Origin: a virus
Length of the DNA: 63,423 nt
Reading direction: 5' to 3' (one strand)
IMG/VR virus record: IMGVR_UViG_3300032665_000026
Location: 1 to 63,423 of that record
Made by a program: the position numbers and the translations under genes. Shown here piece after piece: positions 33,173 through 41,600 of the stretch (position 1 is the first letter of the stretch; each line of letters starts with the position of its first letter). The notes beneath the pieces are model-generated. The model did not search any database. It was not told the origin of the DNA and saw only the letters and a program-made list of their open reading frames with translations.

Positions 33173-34274
33173 AGACGCGATCGATAAACTTATTTCAGAT
33201 TTAAATAAGTTCACACCGGAAGGCAGTCTTAAACCACTTGTTCTACGTGGTAACAGTATCGAAAAGGTGAATGCTATCCCTTGCTTCACACCCGCATTAG
33301 CGTACCTTCTGGGTATTGGTGGATGGCCTGAGGGTAAGCTCATCGAGTTCTTTGGCAAAGAACACTCTGGTAAGACTTCATTCGCTATTATGGCATTGAA
33401 GGACTGCTACGATTATTACAAGGGCGAAAAGATGGTCGCCATCATTGACCTTGAACACCGTTTCAACCCTGAATGGGCAGAGAAGCTTGGGCTTAAGGTC
33501 GATGACAACCTAATCGTTGTACAGCCACCAGACGCAGAGACAGCTACTGATATGATGGTTGCCCTAATTAAGAGCAAGCAAATTGGTGCTATTGTGTGGG
33601 ACTCCGTAGGAGCAGCAGCTACTAAGCACAGCATGCAGCAACTCACTGATAAGAACGATAAGATGGGTGGTAACGCTGCCGTTATGAAGCGTAACGTCCA
33701 GACTGTTGCCCCATTAGCTAACCTGTACGGTGTCACCTGTTTCTATCTTAACCAACTCCGTGCTGATATGGATGGGTACAACCGTCCCATGACTCCAGGT
33801 GGTCACGCAGTCAAGCATGCGATGAGTGTACGTATCTACCTACGCCCAGGTAGCGATAAGTACTTTGACAAGATCAACGGTGAGAACACCCAGGTTGGTA
33901 ACCCAATTGTTGTCAAGACAGTAAAGAATAGCTATGGCCCTCCATTCCGTGAGGGTTGGACTGATTTCTACAGCCAGCCGTGTACTTTCTTGGACCATCC
34001 AGGTATTGATACGAAGCGTGACCTTGCTCGTATGGGTATTTTGCTAGGTGTAGCCACCCGTGGTGGTGCTTGGTTCACTTGGAGAGATATTAAGGCTCAA
34101 GGCCGTGATACTTTCTTCGAACAGATTTGGAATAGTGGCATGGCAGAAGAATTCGAAGCAGAGATCGTAACTGCTATCAAAAAGGGCTCAGGTATGGCAG
34201 TGGTAGAAGATGATGATTTCTTCGGTAGACCATTGACTGATGCAAAAGATGACTTACACGACCCAGAAGTTTAG
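33165..34274 (+). CDS. recA: RecA-like recombinase
   Basis: 369 residues with Walker A GKEHSGKTS at 64-72, Walker B IGAIVWDSVG, a loop L1/L2 region with NLYGVTCFYLNQLRADMDG, and the multimerisation-like N-terminus typical of RecA/UvsX proteins. The C-terminus is acidic. It would pair homologous DNA for recombination-dependent replication together with the SF2 helicase, ssDNA-binding protein and nucleases of this genome. Confidence 0.87.
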   Translation: MAKDAIDKLISDLNKFTPEGSLKPLVLRGNSIEKVNAIPCFTPALAYLLGIGGWPEGKLIEFFGKEHSGKTSFAIMALKDCYDYYKGEKMVAIIDLEHRFNPEWAEKLGLKVDDNLIVVQPPDAETATDMMVALIKSKQIGAIVWDSVGAAATKHSMQQLTDKNDKMGGNAAVMKRNVQTVAPLANLYGVTCFYLNQLRADMDGYNRPMTPGGHAVKHAMSVRIYLRPGSDKYFDKINGENTQVGNPIVVKTVKNSYGPPFREGWTDFYSQPCTFLDHPGIDTKRDLARMGILLGVATRGGAWFTWRDIKAQGRDTFFEQIWNSGMAEEFEAEIVTAIKKGSGMAVVEDDDFFGRPLTDAKDDLHDPEV

Positions 34275-34286
34275 AAAGGAAACATA

Positions 34287-34583
34287 ATGAATATTGGAGA
34301 TACAGTAACTACAGTTAATTCACTAGGTACCATCGTTGGTGTTGCCACGAATGGTTTGCCAATCGTTGAATGGGCTTCTAAGGAATACATGACCTATGCG
34401 CCAGAAGAGCTCATCGTTGTAGAACTTCCTGAGCCCAATGACGAACTTAACCCGATGAGCGAAGAAGAAGAGGAAGCGTATCAAAAATGGCTTCTTGCTA
34501 AGCGCGAAGAGAAGACAGAGTCATTCGTTAAGATGGTAGAAGAAAAGATTGAAGAAAACAACAAAGAAAAAGGCACAGAATGA
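34287..34583 (+). CDS. Hypothetical acidic protein
   Basis: 98 residues. The first 40 form a small beta-barrel-like segment (IGDTVTTVNSLGTIVGV) resembling SH3/KOW-type domains. The rest is a Glu/Lys-rich helix. AGAAAGGA precedes the ATG. Follows recA directly. Confidence 0.65.
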   Translation: MNIGDTVTTVNSLGTIVGVATNGLPIVEWASKEYMTYAPEELIVVELPEPNDELNPMSEEEEEAYQKWLLAKREEKTESFVKMVEEKIEENNKEKGTE

Positions 34584-34747
34584 CTGAGCACGAAGAAGAA
34601 TACGAAGGCGTAACCCTTTACGTTGATGCTGAAGGATGGCCAGATAACCTAGAAGGGTTGCACCTCATCGAACAGAATGTATACATGGAAAATGGTAAAG
34701 TCAAGATCATTGGCGACCCAATCTGGAAATTTGGGGAGGATGGATGA
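34580..34747 (+). CDS. Small acidic hypothetical protein
   Basis: 55 residues, overlapping both neighbours by four bases. Strand-rich, highly acidic (pI very low by eye). No motif. Confidence 0.6.
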   Translation: MTEHEEEYEGVTLYVDAEGWPDNLEGLHLIEQNVYMENGKVKIIGDPIWKFGEDG

Positions 34748-34908
34748 GTTGGATTGGACATTTTTGCCATGAATGCCATGTAAAGTTTATAAAGGCTAGA
34801 GACTATATCATTCATCACAGTGAGAATCACTTGTCTAGCAACCAGAGTAAAGATTCTATAGAATGGGAAGAGTCACTCGCTAGGCAGAAGTTTAAGGAAC
34901 AAGAATGA
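34744..34908 (+). CDS. Small C2H2 zinc-finger protein
   Basis: 54 residues; CHECHVKF followed by IIHHSENH gives a C-x2-C...H-x-H pattern of a classical zinc finger, then a charged helix. ATGA overlaps on both sides. Confidence 0.65.
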   Translation: MSWIGHFCHECHVKFIKARDYIIHHSENHLSSNQSKDSIEWEESLARQKFKEQE

Positions 34909-35072
34909 CGTACGAACCAAAAAAAGCTAATTGTAAGAACTGTCACCGTAAGTTCGGTGATATCAGAGAAATTTTACAAGGCGCTGATGGAACATGGGTT
35001 CATCAAACGCGCTATTATGATGTTAAATGCAACCCTTTTGATGCTTGGGTGGCTGAACCCGAGGAGGGGTGA
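34905..35072 (+). CDS. Small Cys/His protein
   Basis: 55 residues with CKNCHRKF and later HQTR...KCNP, a probable zinc-binding arrangement. Coupled to both neighbours. Confidence 0.6.
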   Translation: MTYEPKKANCKNCHRKFGDIREILQGADGTWVHQTRYYDVKCNPFDAWVAEPEEG

Positions 35073-35206
35073 TGGAAGAAAAAGATAACATGGACAGATT
35101 AAAGCATGGTTGGGGAGAACGTTTACTCCACATACAGAATTCACCTGGGAACCCTTTGAACTGGTTCAAGAAAGAAGAAGATGATGGCAACGCCGAAGAA
35201 AGCTGA
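35072..35206 (+). CDS. Small hypothetical protein
   Basis: 44 residues starting at an ATG overlapping the preceding TGA by one base. Charged, Trp-containing, no motif. Its 3' end lies within the next gene. Confidence 0.5.
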   Translation: MEEKDNMDRLKHGWGERLLHIQNSPGNPLNWFKKEEDDGNAEES

Positions 35207-35522
35207 AATGACTGAATTCGAAAAAGTCATCAAAGAAATCACAGATCTTCATAATAAGAAGCAATCAGACTATGGTCGTCCAGAACAGGGCGACCCATTC
35301 GCCAATGTCCGTGCCAGCGAAGATTTCGGTATCCCTGGTTATTTAGGTGCTGTTATCAGGGCCAATGACAAAGTCAGACGAATCCAGAAGTATGCTCGTG
35401 GTGGTACAATGATTAATGAATCTGTCGAAGATTCTCTGTTAGATGCAGCAGTATACTTTATCATCGCTCTGTGCCTATTCAGGGAAAACGATGGGAAACA
35501 AGACCAGACTGTGGAGGGATGA
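35181..35522 (+). CDS. Conserved phage protein, possible nucleotide pyrophosphohydrolase-like
   Basis: 113 residues with KQSDYG, DPFANVRAS, GAVIRANDKVRRI and ESVEDSLLDAAVYFIIAL. This set, an all-alpha protein with an acidic helix EDSLLD, is characteristic of a family widespread in actinobacteriophages and reminiscent of MazG/dUTPase-type all-alpha hydrolases. Enzymatic activity is inference. Start may be ATG 35181, 35184 or 35208. Confidence 0.6.
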   Translation: MMATPKKAEMTEFEKVIKEITDLHNKKQSDYGRPEQGDPFANVRASEDFGIPGYLGAVIRANDKVRRIQKYARGGTMINESVEDSLLDAAVYFIIALCLFRENDGKQDQTVEG

Positions 35523-35526
35523 TCCA

Positions 35527-35706
35527 ATGGAATACACCAATGCCTACCTCGTGAATAGGGTAACCACACTCGAGGCGATGCTAAACCGTGTCAAAGAAGT
35601 TATTGAACTCGTTGGAGTGGATGACGATATCAAAATTCCTATGATTAAGGGTACATTAAACCCTTATGGGGTTACTAAGCAAGTGCCAAACAAAAATGAA
35701 GCGTAA
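35527..35706 (+). CDS. Small hypothetical protein
   Basis: 59 residues. The start at ATG 35527 has GGAGGG nine bases upstream. Helical N-terminus (NRVTTLEAMLNRVKEVIELV), then Pro/Lys-rich tail. Overlaps the HNH gene by 11 bases. Confidence 0.6.
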   Translation: MEYTNAYLVNRVTTLEAMLNRVKEVIELVGVDDDIKIPMIKGTLNPYGVTKQVPNKNEA

Positions 35707-36121
35707 CCTATGGAGAAAAGTAGAACGTGAAGGCGATTGCTGGGTCTGGACTGGTAGTACAGCTAATCGAGGGTACGGTAGCATCCACCACGATGGTAGG
35801 AACGGCTATCTTCCTCACAGACTAGCCTATGAGCTCCTGGTTGGGCCGATACCTGAAGGTTTAGTACTTGACCACATGTGCCAGAATAGACGCTGTGTGA
35901 ACCCTAAACATTTGGATCCTGTGACAAACCGTGTTAATATCTTACGTGGTAAGAGTGTTGCAGCCTTGAACTTCATCAAGACTGAATGCGTCAATGGCCA
36001 TCCATTCGATCAGAAGAATACAAAAATTAGGAAGGATAAGACAAGATCATGCAGACAATGCGAAAAAGATCGTCTAAAAAAGTTCAGAGAAAATCAAAAG
36101 CTACAAAAGCACCAGAGGTAA
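35696..36121 (+). CDS. HNH endonuclease
   Basis: The start at ATG 35696. 141 residues with the phage HNH pattern: an N-terminal GDCWVWTGSTANRGYG, HRLAYELLVGPIPEG, then LDHMCQNRRCVNPKHLDPV, which supplies the His-Asn-His metal site, and a C-terminal CxxGHP...C-x2-C zinc part. It is a free-standing homing-type nuclease, probably a mobile gene within the small-gene cluster. Confidence 0.85.
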   Translation: MKRNLWRKVEREGDCWVWTGSTANRGYGSIHHDGRNGYLPHRLAYELLVGPIPEGLVLDHMCQNRRCVNPKHLDPVTNRVNILRGKSVAALNFIKTECVNGHPFDQKNTKIRKDKTRSCRQCEKDRLKKFRENQKLQKHQR

Positions 36122-36123
36122 AA

Positions 36124-36303
36124 ATGGGTAAGAAGATCGATATGGCAATTGATTCTGTCTACGCATTGACAGTTGAAGCCTATGGTAAAGTTGATCATCA
36201 TGCCAGTGAACATGATTTTGGTTATGCTCAGGGTCTTACCGAAGCTATGAAAGTTCTGCGTGATATCCAGCAGGGCAATAACCGTAGGTTCCCTCGTTAC
36301 TAA
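36124..36303 (+). CDS. Small hypothetical protein
   Basis: 59 residues, ATG 36124 preceded by AGAGG. Helical with a His-rich middle (KVDHHASEHDFGYAQG). Stop overlaps the next start. Confidence 0.6.
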   Translation: MGKKIDMAIDSVYALTVEAYGKVDHHASEHDFGYAQGLTEAMKVLRDIQQGNNRRFPRY

Positions 36304-36473
36304 TGGGGACAGAAAGCTACTGGCGTCATGAGCACAGCAAATTGCAGGAAGAATTGCGTCAAGTGTATCAACAAGTAAACTATTACGTCAATGAGAATAC
36401 TAGATTACGTGAAGAGAATGAAATACTGAAAGATCATTTCATGGGATCTGAAAGCAAGGTAGAAAATGAATGA
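36303..36473 (+). CDS. Small coiled-coil protein
   Basis: 56 residues, almost entirely a Glu/Gln/Leu/Asn coiled coil (LQEELRQVYQQV...NTRLREENEILK). Coupled to both neighbours. Resembles small oligomerising adaptor proteins. Confidence 0.6.
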   Translation: MGTESYWRHEHSKLQEELRQVYQQVNYYVNENTRLREENEILKDHFMGSESKVENE

Positions 36474-36636
36474 ATGCAAGCATAGCAAAGAAGTAAATGG
36501 TAAGCTCGTACCTTATCACTCTTATTTCTGCCCAGATTGTGATGAACGACTCATCCCGCAGGAGATGAATCCTTGTGCACACCCAAAGCGTAGAGATGGA
36601 ACATGTGTAAAGGTAGGCTGTTATGGAAAACTTTGA
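36466..36636 (+). CDS. Small Cys/His zinc protein
   Basis: 56 residues with NECKHSKE, FCPDCDER and CAHP...CVKVGC: two probable zinc sites. Overlaps both neighbours. Confidence 0.6.
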   Translation: MNECKHSKEVNGKLVPYHSYFCPDCDERLIPQEMNPCAHPKRRDGTCVKVGCYGKL

Positions 36637-36841
36637 AGATAAATGCTATCATGGGTTAGATGGTGTTGGCTTGCCAGGAACTTTGAATAGTGTCGCCACC
36701 AACCAGGAAAGAAAACAAATTAAGTTTTGCTGCCTATGCGGTGGTGAAGTTGTTGAATATGACCCAGAGAGTTTTACCCCAAATTTATTAGGGATTTCCC
36801 CAGTCATGGAAAGTTTTGATAACAATGGTGAGGAAGAATAA
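36623..36841 (+). CDS. Hypothetical protein with zinc pair
   Basis: 72 residues; FCCLCGGEVVEY forms a zinc-ribbon-like hairpin in the middle and the C-terminus is acidic. AAGG lies upstream of the ATG. Confidence 0.6.
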   Translation: MENFEDKCYHGLDGVGLPGTLNSVATNQERKQIKFCCLCGGEVVEYDPESFTPNLLGISPVMESFDNNGEEE

Positions 36842-36842
36842 T

Positions 36843-36986
36843 ATGGAATGTGAAAATTGCTTAGATACAATTAAACTCGGTAAAGTATGGTGGGTTCATC
36901 ATACTACAAACGATACATGGTGCTATCCTATGAGCAACCAATTTGCTACAGAGTACGTGGTAGCCAAACCCAAAGAGCTTGTATGA
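36843..36986 (+). CDS. Small hypothetical protein
   Basis: 47 residues; MECENCLDT gives an N-terminal CxxC, then a Trp/His-rich stretch (VWWVHHTTNDTW). Starts two bases after the preceding stop. Confidence 0.55.
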   Translation: MECENCLDTIKLGKVWWVHHTTNDTWCYPMSNQFATEYVVAKPKELV

Positions 36987-37002
36987 AAGAATTAAGTAGA
37001 GT

Positions 37003-37200
37003 ATGACAAATAAACTTTGGGTAGCTAAGCTTAGTAATAAAAAGATTCATCTAGAGTACAATAAAAGAGTACCCAGAAAGAAGAAGAAGTTTATTAAAGA
37101 TATTTTTAAGCTAGCTGGAGATGCATCAGGAGATATTGTTCTTGTGAGCCCTAGGTTGATTGATGTACTCAATGGTCTAAAAATTAAGCTAGGGAAATAA
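37003..37200 (+). CDS. Small basic hypothetical protein
   Basis: 65 residues with a very basic middle (RVPRKKKKFIKD), suggesting nucleic-acid contact. Its stop overlaps the next ATG. Confidence 0.6.
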   Translation: MTNKLWVAKLSNKKIHLEYNKRVPRKKKKFIKDIFKLAGDASGDIVLVSPRLIDVLNGLKIKLGK

Positions 37201-37619
37201 TGGGAAAGATGCAACAAAAAATGTCACAACGCCAAGAGCGGGAGCTTGAAGCAGAGTGGCCAGAGGCAGAACGTACAGTTGGTTCTGGAAACAAGTGGCA
37301 GAAGGCGGATCTACAAACTCAAGAGACTCAGAACATCGATTTTGTCATCGAGTGTAAGAGCACACAGAGCAATAGTTTTAGCATTACTAAAAGCATTTGG
37401 AATACGGTAAAGAGCCATGCTCAGAACAAGAGCTGGACATCTAGACCCATCCTTGCAGTTAGGCTCTATGGCCCTACTATTGAGATGACAGAGTGGGGAG
37501 AGCGAGAGAACACCGCAGAGACATTACCAGTTGAGCTAGATCTTATCTGCATGGGAAAGGATGATTGGCTCGAATTCTATTACGACTATTTACGGTTGAA
37601 GGAACTAGAAAATGGCTGA
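37200..37619 (+). CDS. PD-(D/E)XK nuclease, Holliday-junction-resolvase-like
   Basis: 139 residues with an N-terminal SGNKWQKADLQ, the Asp of IDFVIECKST (D...ExK, the catalytic core), then SFSITKSIW. This is the layout of small archaeal-type resolvases and related phage nucleases. It may resolve recombination or packaging intermediates. Overlaps the next gene by eight bases. Confidence 0.7.
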   Translation: MGKMQQKMSQRQERELEAEWPEAERTVGSGNKWQKADLQTQETQNIDFVIECKSTQSNSFSITKSIWNTVKSHAQNKSWTSRPILAVRLYGPTIEMTEWGERENTAETLPVELDLICMGKDDWLEFYYDYLRLKELENG

Positions 37620-37857
37620 AGAACAACTGCAATTTGATATCTTCCGTGAGTATGGTACTGCTTACTCACTCGGGTATAAATCAGGTGATGAAGTAAAGAT
37701 GGTTGATCCCGTAATCATGGGAGATATTACTCCCGGCTGGAAGATGGACGAAAATATTATGCAATTTGAAGGCCATCAATGGCAAGTAATCAGTTCTACC
37801 GTAAAGATCTATGGTGTTTACTACAACGCAACAATTAAGAGAGAGAACAAAGAGTGA
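37612..37857 (+). CDS. Hypothetical protein
   Basis: 81 residues, strand-rich (a small barrel-like protein), lies between two PD-(D/E)XK nuclease genes and overlaps both. May be a nuclease partner; no family recognised. Confidence 0.6.
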   Translation: MAEEQLQFDIFREYGTAYSLGYKSGDEVKMVDPVIMGDITPGWKMDENIMQFEGHQWQVISSTVKIYGVYYNATIKRENKE

Positions 37858-38603
37858 GTTTTCTTGATCGTACGTTAGCTGCGTACCAAAATGATGAACC
37901 TATTACACGATACATCGAGGAAGCCTTAATGCTTGGCGATGTTTTCCCTGAAGAGTATCCTGTCAAGGTTTACAACAAGGAACGTAAATTTGATAACATG
38001 TATCACCCTTCTTCTGATGTAAGTGCCGGTGAATTGCAGCTATATTATAGGTTCCATCCAGAAAAGAGGTTATCATTACAAGAAGAAAGAATAACACCAA
38101 CGCTCGCTATGACGTTCCAGGTTGGCTCGGTTTTTCACTCTGTAATACAGAACTTATTGATCCATTTAGGCTTCACCACCTTGGACAAAGTAGAAGTGAA
38201 ATTCAGAAACGAAGAGAGAATGGTCGCTGGTGCAGTCGATGTGTTAGAACTAATAACTCCAGATGGAGAAAGCTTTTTAGTCGATATTAAGAGCACCAAC
38301 CAGCTTCCTAAAGAGGCTAGTTATCAATATGCCATGCAGCTTAGGACGTATCAGGATAATTGCCCTGGTGCACCTGACCGCATGGCATTATTGTTTATTC
38401 AGAAGGCTTATCCGCATAAGATTAAGACAATCGAAGTTAAGAAGGACCAAGATGAACTTGATAAAGTATACGACAAGTGGGATCGTGTTCGAGTGGCCAT
38501 CAAAAACAACGATCCATCTGGACTCAAGCACTGCTGCAACGGTCCTACAGATGAAGTTTTTCTTGGATGCCCTGCGCGAAAAATCTGCCACTACTACAAC
38601 TGA
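37854..38603 (+). CDS. PD-(D/E)XK exonuclease (RecB/Cas4-like)
   Basis: 249 residues from GTG 37854 (GTGA overlap). The catalytic core reads VFHSVIQ, then GAVDVLELI...FLVDIKST (Asp and D-x-K) and YAMQLRTYQ. The C-terminal cysteine cluster (HCCNGPTDEV...GCPARKIC) resembles the iron-sulfur cluster of RecB/Cas4 nucleases, but no N-terminal cysteine was seen. Likely processes DNA ends for recombination with RecA. Confidence 0.78.
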   Translation: MSFLDRTLAAYQNDEPITRYIEEALMLGDVFPEEYPVKVYNKERKFDNMYHPSSDVSAGELQLYYRFHPEKRLSLQEERITPTLAMTFQVGSVFHSVIQNLLIHLGFTTLDKVEVKFRNEERMVAGAVDVLELITPDGESFLVDIKSTNQLPKEASYQYAMQLRTYQDNCPGAPDRMALLFIQKAYPHKIKTIEVKKDQDELDKVYDKWDRVRVAIKNNDPSGLKHCCNGPTDEVFLGCPARKICHYYN

Positions 38604-38998
38604 TGAGTAAAGAGTGCATAGTCTGTTCAAAACCAACACAGAACGCAAGGCTATCCTACTGCTCGAACAAATGTAAAGCTCAAAAGAAGCATGAATATAG
38701 CGTAGAGTATAGACTCCGCACTGTATACAACATGACTCTTGAAGATTACAACTCCATCCTTGAAGAACAGGGTGGAGTTTGCGCTATCTGTGAGACAAAA
38801 CCTAAGAAAGCTAAGTTAGCTGTTGATCACAACCATGTGACAGGCCAGATTCGTGGACTCTTATGCAAGATGTGCAACCATCGTGTACTTGGCGGAGCTA
38901 AGGAGAATGCTGATATTCTTCGTAAGGCTGCAGACTATCTCGAGAACCCACCTGCTCAGTACAGAGGGCTCATATCAGCTGAGTATTTAACTAAATAG
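38603..38998 (+). CDS. Recombination endonuclease VII-like HNH nuclease
   Basis: 131 residues; the start overlaps the exonuclease stop by one base. It has an N-terminal zinc finger (CIVCSKP...YCSNKCK), then the endonuclease VII core QGGVCAICE, AVDHNHVTG, RGLLCKMCNH. T4 gp49-like enzymes resolve branched DNA before packaging; free-standing homing relatives also exist. Confidence 0.85.
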   Translation: MSKECIVCSKPTQNARLSYCSNKCKAQKKHEYSVEYRLRTVYNMTLEDYNSILEEQGGVCAICETKPKKAKLAVDHNHVTGQIRGLLCKMCNHRVLGGAKENADILRKAADYLENPPAQYRGLISAEYLTK

Positions 38999-39000
38999 TA

Positions 39001-39029
39001 TTGATGTACTGATGTAATTAAGATATACT
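39001..39029 (+). promoter_or_regulatory. Sigma70-type promoter
   Basis: TTGATG (39001-39006), 17 bases, TATACT (39024-39029). Start near 39036, 21 bases before ATG 39057. It may launch the block that runs to the terminase. Confidence 0.6.
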
Positions 39030-39056
39030 AACCTAGTCGTTTGAGAATGGAAATAG

Positions 39057-39620
39057 ATGAGTTCATACAGTGGTTTCAGGAAGGGCCTAGAAGGTCTTAC
39101 CGAACCAGAGCTTGATGTCGCACATGATGATAAGTTCGGTGATCTTCATCGTTTTGTAGTCAGATCTTTCAGGTGGGAGAGCAAACCTGAAGAGAAGGAA
39201 ATGCTTGATAGTATTGAGCAGATCGTTAGTTCCTTTATGCAAGAGTATATTGATCCCGCTGAGGTTATCATTGCTCGTTTTAACTCGGGTGGCGACATCG
39301 GTGGTTCAGAAGGTGATCGACTGTTCCTTAACTTACAAAGCTCTCTCGTGGCGATTGAGGAAGAAGTCACCCGCAGATACCTTAAAGCACAGTTCTCTTA
39401 CTACATGCTAGATGATAAGTACAACACTTCGTACGTAAAGCATGCAAAGGGTACGACGAATGATTTAAATGCTCGTGCTCGTATGGAAACAAGAGACGAT
39501 CGTTTGTTCTACTTCGTGCAGTATAGCGCATGGAGAATCATTAATGATAAGGTAAATAGCTTGAAAGCTACTCAGAGACATATCCAAAACCAATTGTATA
39601 GGAACAGCTATGGACGATGA
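39057..39620 (+). CDS. Hypothetical protein
   Basis: 187 residues, charged and helical, with KEEMLDSIEQIV-like segments and a basic C-terminus. First gene after a promoter and overlapping a sigma-like gene by 11 bases. Function unknown; possibly regulatory or morphogenetic. Confidence 0.65.
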   Translation: MSSYSGFRKGLEGLTEPELDVAHDDKFGDLHRFVVRSFRWESKPEEKEMLDSIEQIVSSFMQEYIDPAEVIIARFNSGGDIGGSEGDRLFLNLQSSLVAIEEEVTRRYLKAQFSYYMLDDKYNTSYVKHAKGTTNDLNARARMETRDDRLFYFVQYSAWRIINDKVNSLKATQRHIQNQLYRNSYGR

Positions 39621-39981
39621 TCTCCCAAAGAAGAGAAAGTCTAGGATCCAAGAAGTAGTTAGAGGCCAGATGACCTGGCAAATTCTAGAACGTATTCTAA
39701 ATAATTATTGGGAGTGGTACGAGGTTTATCTTACTTCTGGTAACCCTGAGCTTCAGTTGCTTAATGGTATAACCATAAATATTTATGATGTTATGAAAGG
39801 TATAGACAGACTTCCGCCTCGTCAAAAGCAGGCAGTTGTACTCTCATGCCTTGAGAACCGTAAAGAAGTCGAAGTAGCAAGAATGATGGGTTTCACAAAA
39901 TGGTCATCTCAGGTGGGCATGTATAAAAGAAAAGCTTTGCAGCAGCTTTGTCGTACAGTCTGGAGCACGGAGATAGACTAA
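39610..39981 (+). CDS. Sigma-factor region-4-like protein
   Basis: 123 residues. The C-terminal 55 residues read LPPRQKQAVVLSCLENRKEVEVARMMG and continue as a helix-turn-helix ending KRKALQQL, the pattern of sigma70 region 4 (Leu-Pro-x-x-x-x-x-Val...Glu-x-Ala...Ala-Leu-x-x-Leu). The N-terminus is basic. No region 2 is present, so it may be a partial sigma or anti-sigma-type regulator of late genes, possibly acting with WhiB, which normally contacts sigma region 4. Confidence 0.65.
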   Translation: MDDDLPKKRKSRIQEVVRGQMTWQILERILNNYWEWYEVYLTSGNPELQLLNGITINIYDVMKGIDRLPPRQKQAVVLSCLENRKEVEVARMMGFTKWSSQVGMYKRKALQQLCRTVWSTEID

Positions 39982-40355
39982 TGGGTGAAGAAAACACGAT
40001 TGAACCAACAAATGATCCTACGCCTGAACAACAGTATAGCAAGCTAGAAAACACATATAGAGATAGACTCCCTCAAAATTGGGAAGAAATGAGTATGGGT
40101 GCCAAGCTAGATTGGTTCGGCCACCGCATACTGCTCGATCTTAGAGAAGAATCTGGTAGAGAAGCCACAAAAGATTGGGGATTCCTCAGCGAATACCAAT
40201 TAGAGCGGCGTAGACGCAGAGAAGTCCAGAGCAAATTAAACGGTTGGGATGAATTGCCACCGAAGCAGGGTGTGTTTAGGCGAACGCATGTTGATAAGAA
40301 CAACCTTTTGACAGGTAGAAAACCCGAGGATAAAAATGGACCGCAGAACCCGTGA
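39981..40355 (+). CDS. Hypothetical protein
   Basis: 124 residues starting at the ATG that overlaps the preceding TAG by one base. Acidic N-terminus, then a basic middle (QLERRRRREVQSKLNG). Overlaps the next gene by 20 bases. Function unknown. Confidence 0.6.
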   Translation: MGEENTIEPTNDPTPEQQYSKLENTYRDRLPQNWEEMSMGAKLDWFGHRILLDLREESGREATKDWGFLSEYQLERRRRREVQSKLNGWDELPPKQGVFRRTHVDKNNLLTGRKPEDKNGPQNP

Positions 40356-41073
40356 GTATAAAGATCTAGTTAAGATGACGCCTACTACGGCTGATTTGCT
40401 TAGCGAAGAGATAGATGGTGAGATTTTCCTCTATAAGTACTCACCTTTATGCAAGATTTGCAATAGTAGCGATGAATTGAAGAGCATCATTGATTCATTA
40501 CTTTTGTTCCCTAAAACGTATAAAGAGGTGCTTACCCTCGTTCAACCACTGCAAGATAAATTAGGCATTGAAGGCTCAGATCGCATCAATTACGAGAATA
40601 TTCGTAATCACCAGAAGAACCATCTGCCTTTTGAGAAGAAAATCGTACGCGACATCGTTGAAAAACGTGCCCGTGAGAAAAATCGTAGCATATTAGATGC
40701 TGGCGAACGAGGATCAGCAGGTTTGCTAACTGCAGAAGCTTTCTACGAAATAATCGTTGCCAAAGGTTTCGAAGACATTGCTCAGGGTTATGAGAAACCT
40801 ACACTAACTCAGACAATGCATGCGATGGAAATGCTTCAAAAGCTTGAGAAGGAAGGGCAGGACAACTATCGTCCTGAAGACCTCATTAGCCAACTTGACG
40901 TTATTCTACTAGCTATTCGTGATACCCTGCCATCTGATATGAAGGAAAAACTCTTTAATAAGATCGAAGAGTACCAGAACGGTTCGGTTGACGTTCCGGG
41001 CAAACCTAAAAAACTTAAGCAAGCTGACTTTGGAGAAGAATATATTGATGTTGATCTGGAAGAAGACTTCTAA
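40336..41073 (+). CDS. Candidate small terminase subunit
   Basis: 245 residues. A Cys pair (CKIC) with SSDELKSIIDSLLLF, then YENIRNHQKNHLP, resembles the N-terminal DNA-binding part of small-terminase-like proteins in actinobacteriophages, where a short HTH is followed by a HxxNHLP turn. A long helical middle and an acidic tail follow. The large terminase is 8 kb downstream, so the assignment is tentative. Confidence 0.5.
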   Translation: MDRRTREYKDLVKMTPTTADLLSEEIDGEIFLYKYSPLCKICNSSDELKSIIDSLLLFPKTYKEVLTLVQPLQDKLGIEGSDRINYENIRNHQKNHLPFEKKIVRDIVEKRAREKNRSILDAGERGSAGLLTAEAFYEIIVAKGFEDIAQGYEKPTLTQTMHAMEMLQKLEKEGQDNYRPEDLISQLDVILLAIRDTLPSDMKEKLFNKIEEYQNGSVDVPGKPKKLKQADFGEEYIDVDLEEDF

Positions 41074-41129
41074 ATATATGTAAAAAGTACTTTAAAACGC
41101 TAGAGTAATTGTAATTATTAGGAGTATCT

Positions 41130-41576
41130 ATGGATAAATTATCAGCAAAAATTCCCAGATTTCCCAGACGAGGCATCCCTACTGATGAAGCTGACGCCCC
41201 AATCCGCTTTAGATCTTCTAAGACTGTAATTACTGACTTAATCAATGAGGAGACTGGCGAGCCAGCAATCCCAATAGGTTCAGACCCACAAACAGAGGTA
41301 AGACGATCAGAAAATCGTCAACAAGGTAACCTAGGATTCAATAGTTATAATGAGTTCGCAAAATCTGGATTAACACAGATGTATTCATCTGATCCCGAGG
41401 CAATAATACCGAGCGCTAGAGATGAAAATGGAAGAGTAGATCCAGGTCTTACTAAATCCGGTCTAGTTGTATGCCATAGATGCAAACAGAACGTTAGCCC
41501 AAGCAGAGTAACCCCAAAGAAGCAAAGGAACGGCGAATACCACAAGGTATGCCGCAGTGGTTGTGAAGAATGGTAA
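41130..41576 (+). CDS. Hypothetical protein, C-terminal zinc pair
   Basis: 148 residues behind TTAGGAG. Disordered, Pro/Arg-rich N-terminus; C-terminal CHRCKQNV...CRSGCEEW looks like a zinc site. First of a block of hydrophilic proteins preceding the terminase. Confidence 0.65.
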   Translation: MDKLSAKIPRFPRRGIPTDEADAPIRFRSSKTVITDLINEETGEPAIPIGSDPQTEVRRSENRQQGNLGFNSYNEFAKSGLTQMYSSDPEAIIPSARDENGRVDPGLTKSGLVVCHRCKQNVSPSRVTPKKQRNGEYHKVCRSGCEEW

Positions 41577-41600
41577 TCCTTAAAAGATTAGGAAATAATC